Shown here: piece by piece, positions 1 to 8,408 of the stretch
Numbering within the stretch: the stretch's first letter is position 1
How the letters are laid out: every line of letters begins with the position of its first letter
Assembly: GCF_016757735.1 (NCBI RefSeq)
Contig: NZ_CP068439.1
Coordinates: forward strand, 3,250,001 to 3,314,000
From: Aequorivita iocasae
Lineage (GTDB): Bacteria > Bacteroidota > Bacteroidia > Flavobacteriales > Flavobacteriaceae
Length of the DNA stretch: 64,000 nt
Reading direction: 5' to 3'
Notes under the pieces: model-generated
Told to the model about the DNA's origin: nothing
Database searches by the model: none
What the model saw: only the letters and a program-made list of their open reading frames with translations
Translations under genes and position numbers: made by a program

Positions 1-586
1 CATTTTGGATAGTTCCCGCCAAATCCTTTGGCGAAACGCCTTGCTCTTCCGCAGCGACAATATAGAATGCCATAACGGGAAGCACGGCGCCGTTCATTGT
101 CATGGAAACGCTCATCTTGTCCAACGGAATTTGGTCGAAAAGGATTTTCATATCCTCTACGCTATCTATGGCTACCCCTGCTTTCCCTACGTCGCCTTCT
201 ACCCTTTCGTGGTCGCTGTCGTAGCCGCGGTGCGTGGCGAGATCGAAAGCTACCGAAAGCCCCTTTTGGCCTGCGGCGAGATTCCGTCTGTAAAAGGCGT
301 TGCTATCTTCAGCTGTTGAAAAACCTGCATATTGACGGATGGTCCAGGGACGGCGAACGTACATAGTGGAATATGGCCCGCGGAGGTTTGGCGCGATTCC
401 GGCAACAAAGTTTAGATGCTGTAGGTGGGCTATGTCTTCAGCCGTATATTCTTTTTTTATAGGTATTTCTTCGGCTGTTTGAAAAGTTGAAGAGTTAGTC
501 TCGTGGGAGTTCTTGAGTGCGCTCGTACTGACATTTGAGTCATTCGAGTTAGTTAATCGGATGTTTTGTAAATTTTTTCTATCCAT
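1..586 (-). CDS. mutB: Methylmalonyl-CoA mutase large subunit, N-terminal part (cut by window edge)
   Basis: The first 195 codons are visible; the rest lies beyond the left edge. The enzyme interconverts methylmalonyl-CoA and succinyl-CoA using adenosylcobalamin, in propionate metabolism. After a poorly conserved leader of about 50 residues come typical family segments: [20 protein letters not shown], then [20 protein letters not shown] and a stretch reading [17 protein letters not shown]. These belong to the substrate-binding TIM barrel of the catalytic subunit. The ATG start at 586 is chosen because it overlaps the stop codon of the upstream small gene by 8 nt (ATGGATAG), so the two are probably translationally coupled. 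It is the last visible gene of the udk-ftsB-mutA-small ORF-mutB operon. The B12-binding domain is expected beyond the edge and cannot be checked here. Confidence 0.93.
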   Translation of the reverse strand, partial: MDRKNLQNIRLTNSNDSNVSTSALKNSHETNSSTFQTAEEIPIKKEYTAEDIAHLQHLNFVAGIAPNLRGPYSTMYVRRPWTIRQYAGFSTAEDSNAFYRRNLAAGQKGLSVAFDLATHRGYDSDHERVEGDVGKAGVAIDSVEDMKILFDQIPLDKMSVSMTMNGAVLPVMAFYIVAAEEQGVSPKDLAGTIQN

Positions 587-761
587 ATAGATAAATGCTT
601 TGTGTTGCTAAATAAATACCAAAGCCTATCAACAAAATTGCTCCAGCAAGAAACAGGTAACGGTAATATTTAGATTTGCTCAATTTTTTTAATCTAATCA
701 AAATTGCAAGTCCTAAAATTGAAAAGATTATTCCCAATAAAATTTCAAGTTCTTCTGTCAT
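579..761 (-). CDS. Small two-helix membrane protein inside the methylmalonyl-CoA mutase operon
   Basis: A 60-residue protein with two predicted membrane helices (about residues 7-23 and 35-52), joined by a short basic loop ([12 protein letters not shown]), which suggests the loop faces the cytoplasm. Its ATG overlaps the mutA stop in an ATGA arrangement, and its own TAG lies inside the start region of mutB, so it is held between the two mutase subunits with no spare sequence on either side. That coupling is the main evidence that it is translated. I do not recognise a family. Small membrane proteins of this kind are common in Flavobacteriaceae and often unnamed. A role with the mutase is only an inference from position. 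Confidence 0.75.
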   Translation of the reverse strand: MTEELEILLGIIFSILGLAILIRLKKLSKSKYYRYLFLAGAILLIGFGIYLATQSIYLYG

Positions 762-2149
762 GATTCAAGTTTTAAGCGTTCTTGTTCAGTGATTTCAGAT
801 AATCTTCTTTCAACAATTGGTGGGATGAGGGTTTTTACGGGATTGTGTTTTACGAAGGGAAAAAGTTCCAAATCGTGTTTCATTCTATCATTTTTGTTGG
901 GATGGTAGTTGGTTCCCAATAATTTCAGTTTGCCGCTATCGAAAAGTTGCTGTTCCTTTTCAGCGCTTTCCTTTATTTTCTTTTGAATGGTACCTTCCTT
1001 TAGTTGCTGAAGAAATCCGCCGCCTTTTTCTATTTCCTTAAAAAGCTGAAGCGCTTTTTCTGCAAGTGCTGCCGTCAAGCTTTCAATATAGTATGCTCCG
1101 TCTGCAGGATTGCTAACCGTATCAAAATAACTTTCGTGCTTTAAAATAAGCAATTGGTTGCGGGAAATGCGTTCGCCAAACTCGTTGCTCTTGTGGTACA
1201 ACGCATCGTACGGCAAATTGCAGACGGTATCTGCCCCGCCAAGGATTGCGCTCATACATTCTGTGGTGCTACGCAATAGGTTTACGTTGTAATCGTAAAG
1301 GGTTTTGTTGCGTTTTGAAGGCGTTGCTATGATGTGGCAGGTTTCGGTTGTTCCGTATTCTTTTGCCAGGGCTGCATAGAGTTTTCGCAGGGCGCGGATT
1401 TTCGCTATTTCGAAGAAGTAGTTTGGGCCAGTTGTGAGTAGAAAGGTTAATTTAAAATTCTGCTTATGAAGCCCCTCGAGACGCTCAGGATGACATACGT
1501 GGTTTAAATATTCGTTAGCATGTGCCAAGGCGTAGGCTAATTGTTGTACTATGTTGGCACCTGCATTTTGGTATAAAGATGCATCAACTGAAAGAAGTTT
1601 TTCGGAAGGATATTTTTGAAAAAGGGAATCAAGCATTTCATGATCTTTTTTCAAATTGTTAAACCAATTTCCGGTGCGGGCCAAATTTCCTATTAAATCT
1701 ATATTGTAAAAGACAGTTGCCTTTTTTTCTGAAAAGAATTTGATGAGTTTACCGTAAAAAGCTTCGGAAAGAAATGATAGTTTAAAATAAATGGAAGCCT
1801 GATCCAATGGAAAATCCTTAAAAACGGTCTTTGGGTCAAAATCTTCCGCAGCTGTAAAAACAATAGCCTCTGCGCCTCTTTTTAAAGCATCCAAAGCAAT
1901 ATGGTTTGCTATCTTTTCATCATCTATAAAAATCTCTTGGGCTATTTTCCAGGTTTTTGGCTGGCCGGGAACGGGCTGAAAACCTTCCTTAAAATCGTCT
2001 TCGTGGTAAAAAGGTTTTACGTTAATACCTTCGGGACTTTGCCAAACCAAGGTTTCGTTGTAATCGGCGCCTTTTAAATCGTACTGTATTTGTTGTTTCC
2101 ACTGTTTAGCGGAAACTTCATCAAAATCTTCAAATAGAAATTTACTCAT
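758..2149 (-). CDS. mutA: Methylmalonyl-CoA mutase small (beta) subunit
   Basis: A 463-residue protein of the non-catalytic mutase subunit, which forms a heterodimer with MutB. The N-terminus (FDEVSAKQWKQQIQYDLKGA) and the following barrel segment with LVWQSPEGINVKPFY are typical of this subunit. The region around residues 300-360 (TECMSAILGGADTVCNLPYD, then SRNQLLILKHESYFDTVSNP) matches the mutase barrel. The length is short for a mutase and there is no C-terminal cobalamin-binding domain with a DxHxxG motif, as seen in the compact beta subunits of Bacteroidota. The start overlaps the ftsB stop (ATGA) and the stop overlaps the next small gene, so expression is coupled across the operon. Confidence 0.93.
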   Translation of the reverse strand: MSKFLFEDFDEVSAKQWKQQIQYDLKGADYNETLVWQSPEGINVKPFYHEDDFKEGFQPVPGQPKTWKIAQEIFIDDEKIANHIALDALKRGAEAIVFTAAEDFDPKTVFKDFPLDQASIYFKLSFLSEAFYGKLIKFFSEKKATVFYNIDLIGNLARTGNWFNNLKKDHEMLDSLFQKYPSEKLLSVDASLYQNAGANIVQQLAYALAHANEYLNHVCHPERLEGLHKQNFKLTFLLTTGPNYFFEIAKIRALRKLYAALAKEYGTTETCHIIATPSKRNKTLYDYNVNLLRSTTECMSAILGGADTVCNLPYDALYHKSNEFGERISRNQLLILKHESYFDTVSNPADGAYYIESLTAALAEKALQLFKEIEKGGGFLQQLKEGTIQKKIKESAEKEQQLFDSGKLKLLGTNYHPNKNDRMKHDLELFPFVKHNPVKTLIPPIVERRLSEITEQERLKLES

Positions 2150-2478
2150 CGTTTTTCTTCTTTTTTGATGCTGTCTTCGTGTTCAATTATATAAATATCT
2201 TCGTTTTCCTTTTTCAAATAATATTTTTCGCGGGCGAATTTCTCCATCTCGTTGCTGTCCTCCATTTTTTTGATGAAGGTTTTATCTTTATCTATTTCGT
2301 TTTGATAAAACTCTGCGTTTTCTTCCAAGGCATTGATATCGCTGTCCAATTCGTGATGGATTAAATAGGAATTGGCATCAAAGAAAATCATCCAAACTAC
2401 AAATAGAAGAAGGATAAGCACATATTTATTGCTTATAAATCGAATCCACTTGTTCTTTTTTAGCTCTGATAGTTTCAC
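2146..2478 (-). CDS. Septum formation initiator family protein (FtsB/DivIC-like)
   Basis: A 110-residue bitopic membrane protein. One transmembrane helix lies at about residues 18-35 (YVLILLLFVVWMIFF), after a short basic cytoplasmic tail. A coiled coil at about 40-75 follows, then a conserved FAREKYYLKKENEDIYIIE segment typical of FtsB/DivIC. In the family, this protein joins the FtsQ/DivIB and FtsL partners at the division septum. It overlaps udk upstream and mutA downstream, each by 4 nt (ATGA). The udk-ftsB pairing is common in Flavobacteriaceae. The exact ortholog name (FtsB or DivIC) cannot be decided from sequence alone. Confidence 0.9.
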   Translation of the reverse strand: MKLSELKKNKWIRFISNKYVLILLLFVVWMIFFDANSYLIHHELDSDINALEENAEFYQNEIDKDKTFIKKMEDSNEMEKFAREKYYLKKENEDIYIIEHEDSIKKEEKR

Positions 2479-3095
2479 GATTCGGTATAGCTTAGTTTTT
2501 GATGGATGATGCTTCTTATAACGTTTACAGCTACCGTATTGTATCTGTTTGTAGGTATAATGATGTCCGCAAATTCCTTGGTAGGCTCAATGAACTGCTG
2601 GTGCATCGGTTTTAGGGTGTTTTGGTAGCGGTTGAGCACTTCTTCCAGATCACGGCCACGTGTGGCAATGTCGCGTTTTAAACGACGAATTAAACGTTCG
2701 TCGCTATCTGCATGCACGAAGATTTTTATATCGAACATTTCGCGAATATCGGTATGCGCCAAGATTAAAATTCCTTCAACAATAATAACCTTTTTTGGAA
2801 AGGTAGTGATTGTTTCTCCAGTTCGGTTGTGCTCCACGAAGGAATATACAGGTTGCTCAAAAGAATTTCCGTCGCGAAGTTCCTTTAAATGGCTCACCAA
2901 TAAATCAAAATCGATTGCCTTCGGGTGGTCGAAGTTTATTTTTGTACGCTCCTCAAAAGAAAGATGGCTGGTATCGTGATAATAGGAATCTTGTGAAATA
3001 ACGCATACTTCATCAACAGGAAGCTCTTCCACAATTTGGTCTACAACGGTTGTTTTTCCAGAGCCGGTGCCGCCGGCAATGCCAATTATGAGCAT
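2475..3095 (-). CDS. udk: Uridine kinase
   Basis: A 206-residue P-loop kinase that phosphorylates uridine and cytidine to UMP and CMP in pyrimidine salvage. The Walker A motif GGTGSGKT spans residues 8-15. The segment SQDSYYHD at about 34-41 and NFDHPKAIDFDLL hold the nucleoside-binding residues, and VEGILIL is the Walker B-like strand. RLIRRLKRDIATRGRD matches the lid region. The length is normal for the family. It is the first gene of the minus-strand operon. A TAnnTTTG promoter box lies 16 nt upstream of the start, and the stop overlaps the ftsB start. Confidence 0.96.
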   Translation of the reverse strand: MLIIGIAGGTGSGKTTVVDQIVEELPVDEVCVISQDSYYHDTSHLSFEERTKINFDHPKAIDFDLLVSHLKELRDGNSFEQPVYSFVEHNRTGETITTFPKKVIIVEGILILAHTDIREMFDIKIFVHADSDERLIRRLKRDIATRGRDLEEVLNRYQNTLKPMHQQFIEPTKEFADIIIPTNRYNTVAVNVIRSIIHQKLSYTES

Positions 3096-3111
3096 ATTTT
3101 AAAGGTTTTTA

Positions 3112-3119
3112 CAAAGGTA
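3112..3119 (-). promoter_or_regulatory. -7 promoter box for the udk operon (TACCTTTG)
   Basis: Read on the minus strand the box is TACCTTTG, a full match to the Bacteroidota -7 consensus TAnnTTTG. It sits 16 nt before the udk ATG. No convincing -33 TTTG was confirmed. Confidence 0.55.
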
Positions 3120-3130
3120 GGGAAAAGGGT

Positions 3131-3200
3131 TGCAGGTTTCAAGTTTCAGGTTTCAAGTTTTAAACATCCCCCCAGTCCGCTAAAAGAGGGGCAATTTCGT
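3131..3200. repeat. Low-complexity intergenic repeat (TTTCAAG/TTTCAGG words) and C/G tract pair
   Basis: Near-repeats of GGTTTCAAGTTTCA occur at 3135-3160. They are followed by CCCCCCAGTCCGCTAAAAGAGGGG, where the C run and the later G run could pair weakly. Similar word-like, AT-rich repeats occur in other intergenic gaps of this window (8.8, 26.7 and 33.1 kb). No coding potential was seen. Confidence 0.4.
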
Positions 3201-3233
3201 TTTAGATTTTGTTTGCATTATCAATTTCTTACC

Positions 3234-3241
3234 TATTTTTG
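3234..3241 (+). promoter_or_regulatory. Promoter for the WbqC-like gene (TTTG-N18-TATTTTTG)
   Basis: TATTTTTG matches TAnnTTTG. A TTTG at 3212-3215 lies 18 nt upstream as a -33 element, which is the best complete promoter seen in the window. The ATG follows after 17 nt. Confidence 0.6.
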
Positions 3242-3258
3242 AAGTCTTTAAATTTTGA

Positions 3259-3888
3259 ATGAAAACAATCCTCCTCCACCCCTCTTATTTTCCGTCCATT
3301 GAACAGATGGCTGCGGTAGCACAGGCCGAAAAGGTTGTTTTTGAAGTTGAGGATAATTACCAAAAACAAACGTATAGAAATAGAACCTTTATCGCCCACA
3401 GCAATGGAAAACTTTTGCTGAACATTCCCATAAAGCACACCAAAACCGGAAAACGCCAAAAAACTAAGGATGTGATTGTTGAAAATGACTTTCCGTGGCA
3501 GGAACAGCACTGGAAAAGTTTGCAGAGCGCTTATAGAACTTCACCTTTTTTTGAGTATTACGAGGATGATTTGGAGCCATTGTTCACCGAGACCGTGGGT
3601 AATTTGATGGAGCACAATCTAAAAATCTTTGACTTGCTTTGCGAATTGTTGGGGATTGAAGTTGAAGTTACAAAAACAAACTCTTTTGAAAAAAATCCCG
3701 GGGTAACAGATTTACGCATTTTGGTAAACGCAAAAAGAAATTCAGCTTTCCAACCCGAAAACTATATACAGGTACACGAGGCAAATCATGAATTTCTCCC
3801 AAATCTTTCGGTACTGGATTTACTTTTTAACGAAGGGCCGAACGCCTTGAGTTATTTGGAAAAACAACAGTTAAATATTACAGAATAA
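3259..3888 (+). CDS. WbqC-like family protein
   Basis: A 209-residue soluble protein. The N-terminus (LLHPSYFPSIEQMAAVAQAE) and the later VENDFPWQEQHWKSLQSAYR followed by SPFFEYYEDDLEPLF are typical of the WbqC family, whose members occur near polysaccharide genes in some bacteria and have an unsettled biochemical role. No signal peptide or membrane helix is visible. It stands alone on the plus strand between two minus-strand groups, with its own promoter. In Flavobacteriaceae it is a common single-copy gene, often near a signal peptidase gene; no such neighbour is present here. The function remains unassigned. Confidence 0.85.
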   Translation: MKTILLHPSYFPSIEQMAAVAQAEKVVFEVEDNYQKQTYRNRTFIAHSNGKLLLNIPIKHTKTGKRQKTKDVIVENDFPWQEQHWKSLQSAYRTSPFFEYYEDDLEPLFTETVGNLMEHNLKIFDLLCELLGIEVEVTKTNSFEKNPGVTDLRILVNAKRNSAFQPENYIQVHEANHEFLPNLSVLDLLFNEGPNALSYLEKQQLNITE

Positions 3889-3924
3889 AATCGGTTTTTG
3901 CTAATTGGTAATTGGTAATTGAAT

Positions 3925-4941
3925 TCACCACCCTACAGTAGCCCGAACAGCGTAATGATCGGAAAAAGTTTTTTTCAGAGTACCAAAAGAGACAATATCA
4001 AGGCCTTCGGAGGCAAAGATATAATCGATGCGCATGGGGTATTTCTCAAACTTGAAGGTTGTTCCCAAACCGTTTCCCCGCTCACGGAAGGCGTCTTGCA
4101 TACCGTTCTTTAATTTTCTATAACTGTACGAAAAGGGCGTATTGTTGAAATCCCCAGCAAGAATAACTGCGTGTTTGGTTCCCGATTTGTGCTCCAAAAT
4201 AGCCTCCACCTGTCTTTGTTGCATTTCAAAAGCGCGCGATACCCGTTTTCGGAGTTTTTCATTATCGCTTTCCTGCAAAAAGCTTACCCTCGGTATAATA
4301 CCAAGGGATTGTAAATGTAGACTGTAAATACGAATCGTGTCAGTGCCTTTAACAACATCGGCGTACAGGGTGTTATTGTAGGTCTCTTCAAAGTCAAAAG
4401 CACCTGTATTGACAAGGGGATATTTTGAAAAGATGGCATGGCCCAACTTTGCCTTTTCAGATTTAAAGTGAATGTATTGATACTTATAAGCTGAAAAATC
4501 AATTGTATTGGGTTTATAATATTCCTGCACGCAGACCACATCAGGGGATTCTTCAAAAAGCATTTTAGAAAGTATTTGCGAAGCATCCGTTTGTGGGTTC
4601 TTTTCGTATGCGTTGAAAAGGCGCACATTGTAAGACAATACACTGAGGGTGTTTTTATATTGGGAAGCATCGCCTTCCGAGGAAATTTCGTAAAATACGT
4701 TGAAGTAAAAATAGGAAATCAAAAGTACGGTGAACGACACTAAGAATCTTCGCCTAAATTGTACGGCCCAATAGATTGCGAAGATAATATTCACAATTAT
4801 TAGCAAGGAAACTATCAGGCTGAGTAATGAAAGTGTGGGGAAACTTTTAGGCGGTAAATAAGGCAAAATGAAGGAAATCAACAATAAAAATGCCGCGAGC
4901 AAATTGCCCCAGTAAATCAATTTGTTGAGAGTTTTCCGCAT
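3925..4941 (-). CDS. Endonuclease/exonuclease/phosphatase-fold membrane protein
   Basis: A 338-residue protein with two or three N-terminal membrane helices (about residues 8-32, 38-62 and 67-85), followed by an EEP-fold domain from about 100 to the end. Fold motifs are present: LSYNVRLFN, VVCVQEYY (metal-binding Glu), ILAGDFNNTPFS and the final SDHYAV (catalytic Asp-His). It is therefore probably an active metal-dependent phosphoesterase, but nuclease and lipid-phosphatase activities cannot be told apart. It is the last gene of a minus-strand group, only 3 nt after the second rhomboid gene. Similar membrane-anchored EEP proteins sit beside rhomboids in many Flavobacteriaceae. Confidence 0.88.
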   Translation of the reverse strand: MRKTLNKLIYWGNLLAAFLLLISFILPYLPPKSFPTLSLLSLIVSLLIIVNIIFAIYWAVQFRRRFLVSFTVLLISYFYFNVFYEISSEGDASQYKNTLSVLSYNVRLFNAYEKNPQTDASQILSKMLFEESPDVVCVQEYYKPNTIDFSAYKYQYIHFKSEKAKLGHAIFSKYPLVNTGAFDFEETYNNTLYADVVKGTDTIRIYSLHLQSLGIIPRVSFLQESDNEKLRKRVSRAFEMQQRQVEAILEHKSGTKHAVILAGDFNNTPFSYSYRKLKNGMQDAFRERGNGLGTTFKFEKYPMRIDYIFASEGLDIVSFGTLKKTFSDHYAVRATVGW

Positions 4942-4944
4942 GGG

Positions 4945-5820
4945 CTAGTCTTCTTTTCCGGCTTTAAACAGAAAGTCCTTTTCTTCCTTTGTGAGACTTT
5001 CGTAGCCGCTTTTTCCTATTTTGTCAAGAATACTGTCCACCTTTTTTTGGTTTTCAGATTTTTCGGTTTTGGAGGTAGAACGCCGTGGAGTGGGTTGTGA
5101 TGTACGGTGTACTTTTTTAAACGGTTTTTTTGTTCTGGGCTTAAAGAGATTTGCAATCCAATCCATAAAGTTCTCAAACCATTTACCAATGTCGTTTCCT
5201 TTGGCAAGTTGTACTGCGTAAATATAGCCGAAAACAGCTCCCCCCACGTGCGCCATCAACCCACCCGCATTCCCCGAAGAGGGAATTCGCACCAAATCAA
5301 AAAGGAAAAGAAACAGCGCAATATGCCAAAGCTTAAGGGTAAAGGTGAAAAGCCGTACTTCGGTGTTTGGTGTGTAGGTAGCAATAAAAACCATAATAGC
5401 CGTTACCGCTCCCGATGCGCCAATAAGAAACCCGCGTTTCATTTCAAAAACAGGGAAGAAATTGTATGAGAGCATAAACAATAGTCCACCCACAGCGGCT
5501 CCAAGCAGATAAACGGTAAGCAATCTTTTTCCAGTGAAAAGGTTTAAAATAAATTGCCCAAACCAATATAACCATAGCATATTAAACAAAATGTGGAAAA
5601 AACCAAAATGCAGAAAACCATAGGTAATTAATGTCCATGGACGAAATAAAAGGGTATCGAAATCATCACTAAGTACAAACCATCGCGATAAATATTGTGG
5701 GCTCATACTCAAGAAAAAAGAAGCCAGGTACACTACCAAAAACACAGCTACATTTATAACAATGAGCTTTACCAAAATACTGGCGGTTTTATATTTATAT
5801 GAAAGGTTAGTTGCTGCCAT
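4945..5820 (-). CDS. Rhomboid-family intramembrane serine protease (longer copy)
   Basis: A 291-residue protein with six or more membrane helices within the first 210 residues. The rhomboid catalytic pair is present: Ser136 in GASGAV and His191 in AHVGGAVFGY. The HxxxN motif HILFNMLWLYWFG is at residues 76-88. Rhomboids cut substrates inside or near the membrane. A basic tail of about 80 residues rich in Lys, Arg and Ser follows, then a short helical end (LTKEEKDFLFKAGKED), so this copy has a cytoplasmic extension the other lacks. It follows the first rhomboid gene after 2 nt and precedes the EEP gene by 3 nt. Confidence 0.93.
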   Translation of the reverse strand: MAATNLSYKYKTASILVKLIVINVAVFLVVYLASFFLSMSPQYLSRWFVLSDDFDTLLFRPWTLITYGFLHFGFFHILFNMLWLYWFGQFILNLFTGKRLLTVYLLGAAVGGLLFMLSYNFFPVFEMKRGFLIGASGAVTAIMVFIATYTPNTEVRLFTFTLKLWHIALFLFLFDLVRIPSSGNAGGLMAHVGGAVFGYIYAVQLAKGNDIGKWFENFMDWIANLFKPRTKKPFKKVHRTSQPTPRRSTSKTEKSENQKKVDSILDKIGKSGYESLTKEEKDFLFKAGKED

Positions 5821-5822
5821 AA

Positions 5823-6557
5823 TTAGTTCCAGCGATGGTTATCAAAACTATTCTTTTTCCAGTACCAAGCCATGATAAAGCCAAAGAGTGCTCCACCTAT
5901 GTGTGCCCAATGCGCAATGCCTGTAGGGGTTCCGGTAATTCCAAAAACTATGTCCAATAGAATTATTCCAGGAATAAAATATTTTGCTTTTATCGGTATG
6001 GGGAGAAAAATAAGCATAAGCTCTATGTTTGGGAAAAGCATTCCAAAAGCTACCAAAACACCATATACCGCACCCGAAGCTCCCAAAGCCACACCATTGT
6101 AGGTATTGTACATTCCCTGTATGGTATCTTGCGAGACATAATCTAAAATGGCGGTGTTATATTTACCAGAATTCAAAAGATCCATAACCTGCTCTGGGCT
6201 CATTCCCGCACTTATTAAGGCGTCCATTCCATTATGCAGTTGAAAATAATTTACCAACGTATAAATTAAAGCTGAACCAAGCCCTGCCGAAAAATAAAAA
6301 AACAGGAATTTTTTTTGTCCCCAACGTATTTCCAACGGTGAGCCAAAGGCCCAAAGCGCATACATATTAAAAAGTATATGGAAAAAATTGGCATGCATAA
6401 ACATAGAAGTTAATGGCTGCCATAACTGAAATCCCGGATTTTCAAAATAGTACAAAGCAAAAAGACGCTCCGCCGTTCCACCAGTAAACTGTGTTCCTAT
6501 AAAAAAGATCACATTCAGTATTAATAGAAATTTTACGGTATCGGTTATTCTTCCCAT
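5823..6557 (-). CDS. Rhomboid-family intramembrane serine protease (compact copy)
   Basis: A 244-residue membrane protein with six predicted helices. The catalytic Ser161 is in GASGAVYG and His219 is in AHIGGALFG. HILFNMYALWAFG carries the conserved HxxxN element. A loop of about 45 residues between helices (about 106-150) is unusually long and polar, which may be a substrate-facing insertion. It starts 1 nt after the mutL stop and is followed after 2 nt by the second rhomboid gene. Both copies retain catalytic residues, so neither looks like a dead pseudoprotease. Substrates are unknown. Confidence 0.93.
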   Translation of the reverse strand: MGRITDTVKFLLILNVIFFIGTQFTGGTAERLFALYYFENPGFQLWQPLTSMFMHANFFHILFNMYALWAFGSPLEIRWGQKKFLFFYFSAGLGSALIYTLVNYFQLHNGMDALISAGMSPEQVMDLLNSGKYNTAILDYVSQDTIQGMYNTYNGVALGASGAVYGVLVAFGMLFPNIELMLIFLPIPIKAKYFIPGIILLDIVFGITGTPTGIAHWAHIGGALFGFIMAWYWKKNSFDNHRWN

Positions 6558-8402
6558 TTACATAAATTTTTTATCGAGATCACTCACATCCATGGTTGTA
6601 AAAATCAGTTTATTCCTTGGAGACACAGATGGTTCTTTGCAAGCAAAAAGTTGGTTGATCAAATGCTCACGTTCTTCGCTATTCAACGAAACCCCAGTCT
6701 TTATAGCCATACTGGCCGCCATGGATTTTGCCAACATATCGTTCTGGCTAAAACCACTATCAGGTACTTCCTCTTTTATATCGTGCACCAATTGGCTGAG
6801 CAAATTTACAACATGGCTTTCCAATATCAGCACTGGAATTCCGCTAATCTCAATCGTTTCATCTTTTATTTCTGAAAAGATAAATCCGGTGTGCTCCAAT
6901 TGTTCTCGTACTTTTTCAATAATTTCAAGATCGGGTTTTGAAAAATGCAGCTGCAATGGAAATAATAATTGCTGGCTTACCGCTTCTTTTACGGTGATGT
7001 TTTTCAGTAATTCCTCGTAAAGAATCCTTTGGTGTGCAAGGTTTTGATGAATTATCATCATCCCGTTTTTCAAGGGACTCACAATGTATTTATTTTGAAG
7101 CTGAAAAGTTAGTTGTCCCGATTCGGTTTCGGTATTTTCAAAAAGACTGCCGGTTACTTCCTCACTTTCGAACTCAATATCTTCCAAATTTGAAACAGCA
7201 GCATTTTCATCCTTTAATCCAACGTATAATGACTCCCACGAAGCAGACTGCTCCCTTTTGAAAGGAAAATTGATGTTACCCTGTTTGGGTTTTTCCTTAA
7301 AAGGATTAAAGTCGCGATCCACTTCAATGGAAGGCGCAGTTGGTGATTTTTTGCTGTATTCATAAGGCGTATCAAAACCTTTGTCTCTTTCAAAATCGAG
7401 CACTGGCGCAATGTTGAATTGCCCTAAACTGTGTTTCACCGTAGCGCGAAGCATGGCATAAATAGAATGCTCGTCGTCAAATTTAATTTCGGTTTTTGTG
7501 GGATGAATGTTGATATCGATGGAATGTGGATCTACGTCCAAACAAAGAAAATAGCCCGGATGCACGTCATTTTTCATCAAACCCTCAAACGCAGCAGAAA
7601 CAGCGTGATGCAAATACGGACTTTTAATAAAGCGGTGGTTTACAAAAAAGAACTGTTCTCCCCTACTTTTTTTTCCAAATTCAGGTTTTAGCACAAAGCC
7701 TTCAATTTTTAGGATTTCGGTTTCTTCGTGAACGGGAACCAGTTTTTCATTGGTTTTGCTGCCGAAGATATTTACAATTCGTTGCCGAGAATTTGAAGAA
7801 GGGAGGTTAAAAACATCGCTCCCGTTGTGGAGCATTTGAAATGCAACATTTGGATGTGCCAAAGCCACACGGTGGAATTCGTCAATTATATGACGGGTTT
7901 CCACGGGATTGCTTTTCAGAAAATTTCTACGCGCGGGAATATTATAAAAAAGATTTTTAACTGAAATGGTCGTGCCCTTTGGAACCACTGCAGGATCTTG
8001 TGAAATTACTTTACTACCTTCAATAGTGAGGTGGGTTCCAATTTCAGAATCTTCTGTTTTGGTTTTCAGCTCAACATGTGCAATTGCTGCAATTGAAGCA
8101 AGTGCTTCGCCCCGAAAACCTTTTGTGTGAAGGTTAAAAAGATCTTCCGCCGATTTTATTTTTGAAGTAGCATGACGTTCAAAACTTAGCCGGGCATCGG
8201 TAACGCTCATCCCTATTCCATTATCAGTAACCTGCACAAGAGTTTTACCGGCATCTTTTATTACCAGTGTAATTGAGGTTGCTTTGGCATCAATAGCATT
8301 TTCAAGCAATTCCTTCACTACCGAAGCGGGTCGTTGTACAACTTCCCCAGCTGCAATCTGGTTTGCAACGTGATCCGGTAATAACTGAATAATGTCTGCC
8401 AT
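6558..8402 (-). CDS. mutL: DNA mismatch repair protein MutL
   Basis: A 614-residue protein that links MutS mismatch recognition to strand incision. The N-terminal GHKL ATPase is clear: IAAGEVVQRPASVVKELLEN with the catalytic Glu, DNGIGM, then HTKGFRGEALASI. A linker follows at about residues 340-420, and the C-terminal dimerisation region runs from about 430. The C-terminal part has no clear endonuclease DQHAxxERxxYE motif: at the equivalent site it reads HQNLAHQRILYEELL, so endonuclease activity is doubtful. It lies 6 nt after the 94-aa gene and is followed directly by two rhomboid genes, an arrangement common in Flavobacteriaceae. Confidence 0.96.
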   Translation of the reverse strand: MADIIQLLPDHVANQIAAGEVVQRPASVVKELLENAIDAKATSITLVIKDAGKTLVQVTDNGIGMSVTDARLSFERHATSKIKSAEDLFNLHTKGFRGEALASIAAIAHVELKTKTEDSEIGTHLTIEGSKVISQDPAVVPKGTTISVKNLFYNIPARRNFLKSNPVETRHIIDEFHRVALAHPNVAFQMLHNGSDVFNLPSSNSRQRIVNIFGSKTNEKLVPVHEETEILKIEGFVLKPEFGKKSRGEQFFFVNHRFIKSPYLHHAVSAAFEGLMKNDVHPGYFLCLDVDPHSIDINIHPTKTEIKFDDEHSIYAMLRATVKHSLGQFNIAPVLDFERDKGFDTPYEYSKKSPTAPSIEVDRDFNPFKEKPKQGNINFPFKREQSASWESLYVGLKDENAAVSNLEDIEFESEEVTGSLFENTETESGQLTFQLQNKYIVSPLKNGMMIIHQNLAHQRILYEELLKNITVKEAVSQQLLFPLQLHFSKPDLEIIEKVREQLEHTGFIFSEIKDETIEISGIPVLILESHVVNLLSQLVHDIKEEVPDSGFSQNDMLAKSMAASMAIKTGVSLNSEEREHLINQLFACKEPSVSPRNKLIFTTMDVSDLDKKFM

Positions 8403-8408
8403 TAAAAT

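Noticed and set aside
5-366. Plus-strand open frames at the left edge
   Set aside because: They are the reverse of mutB codons; the minus-strand translation is a clear methylmalonyl-CoA mutase.
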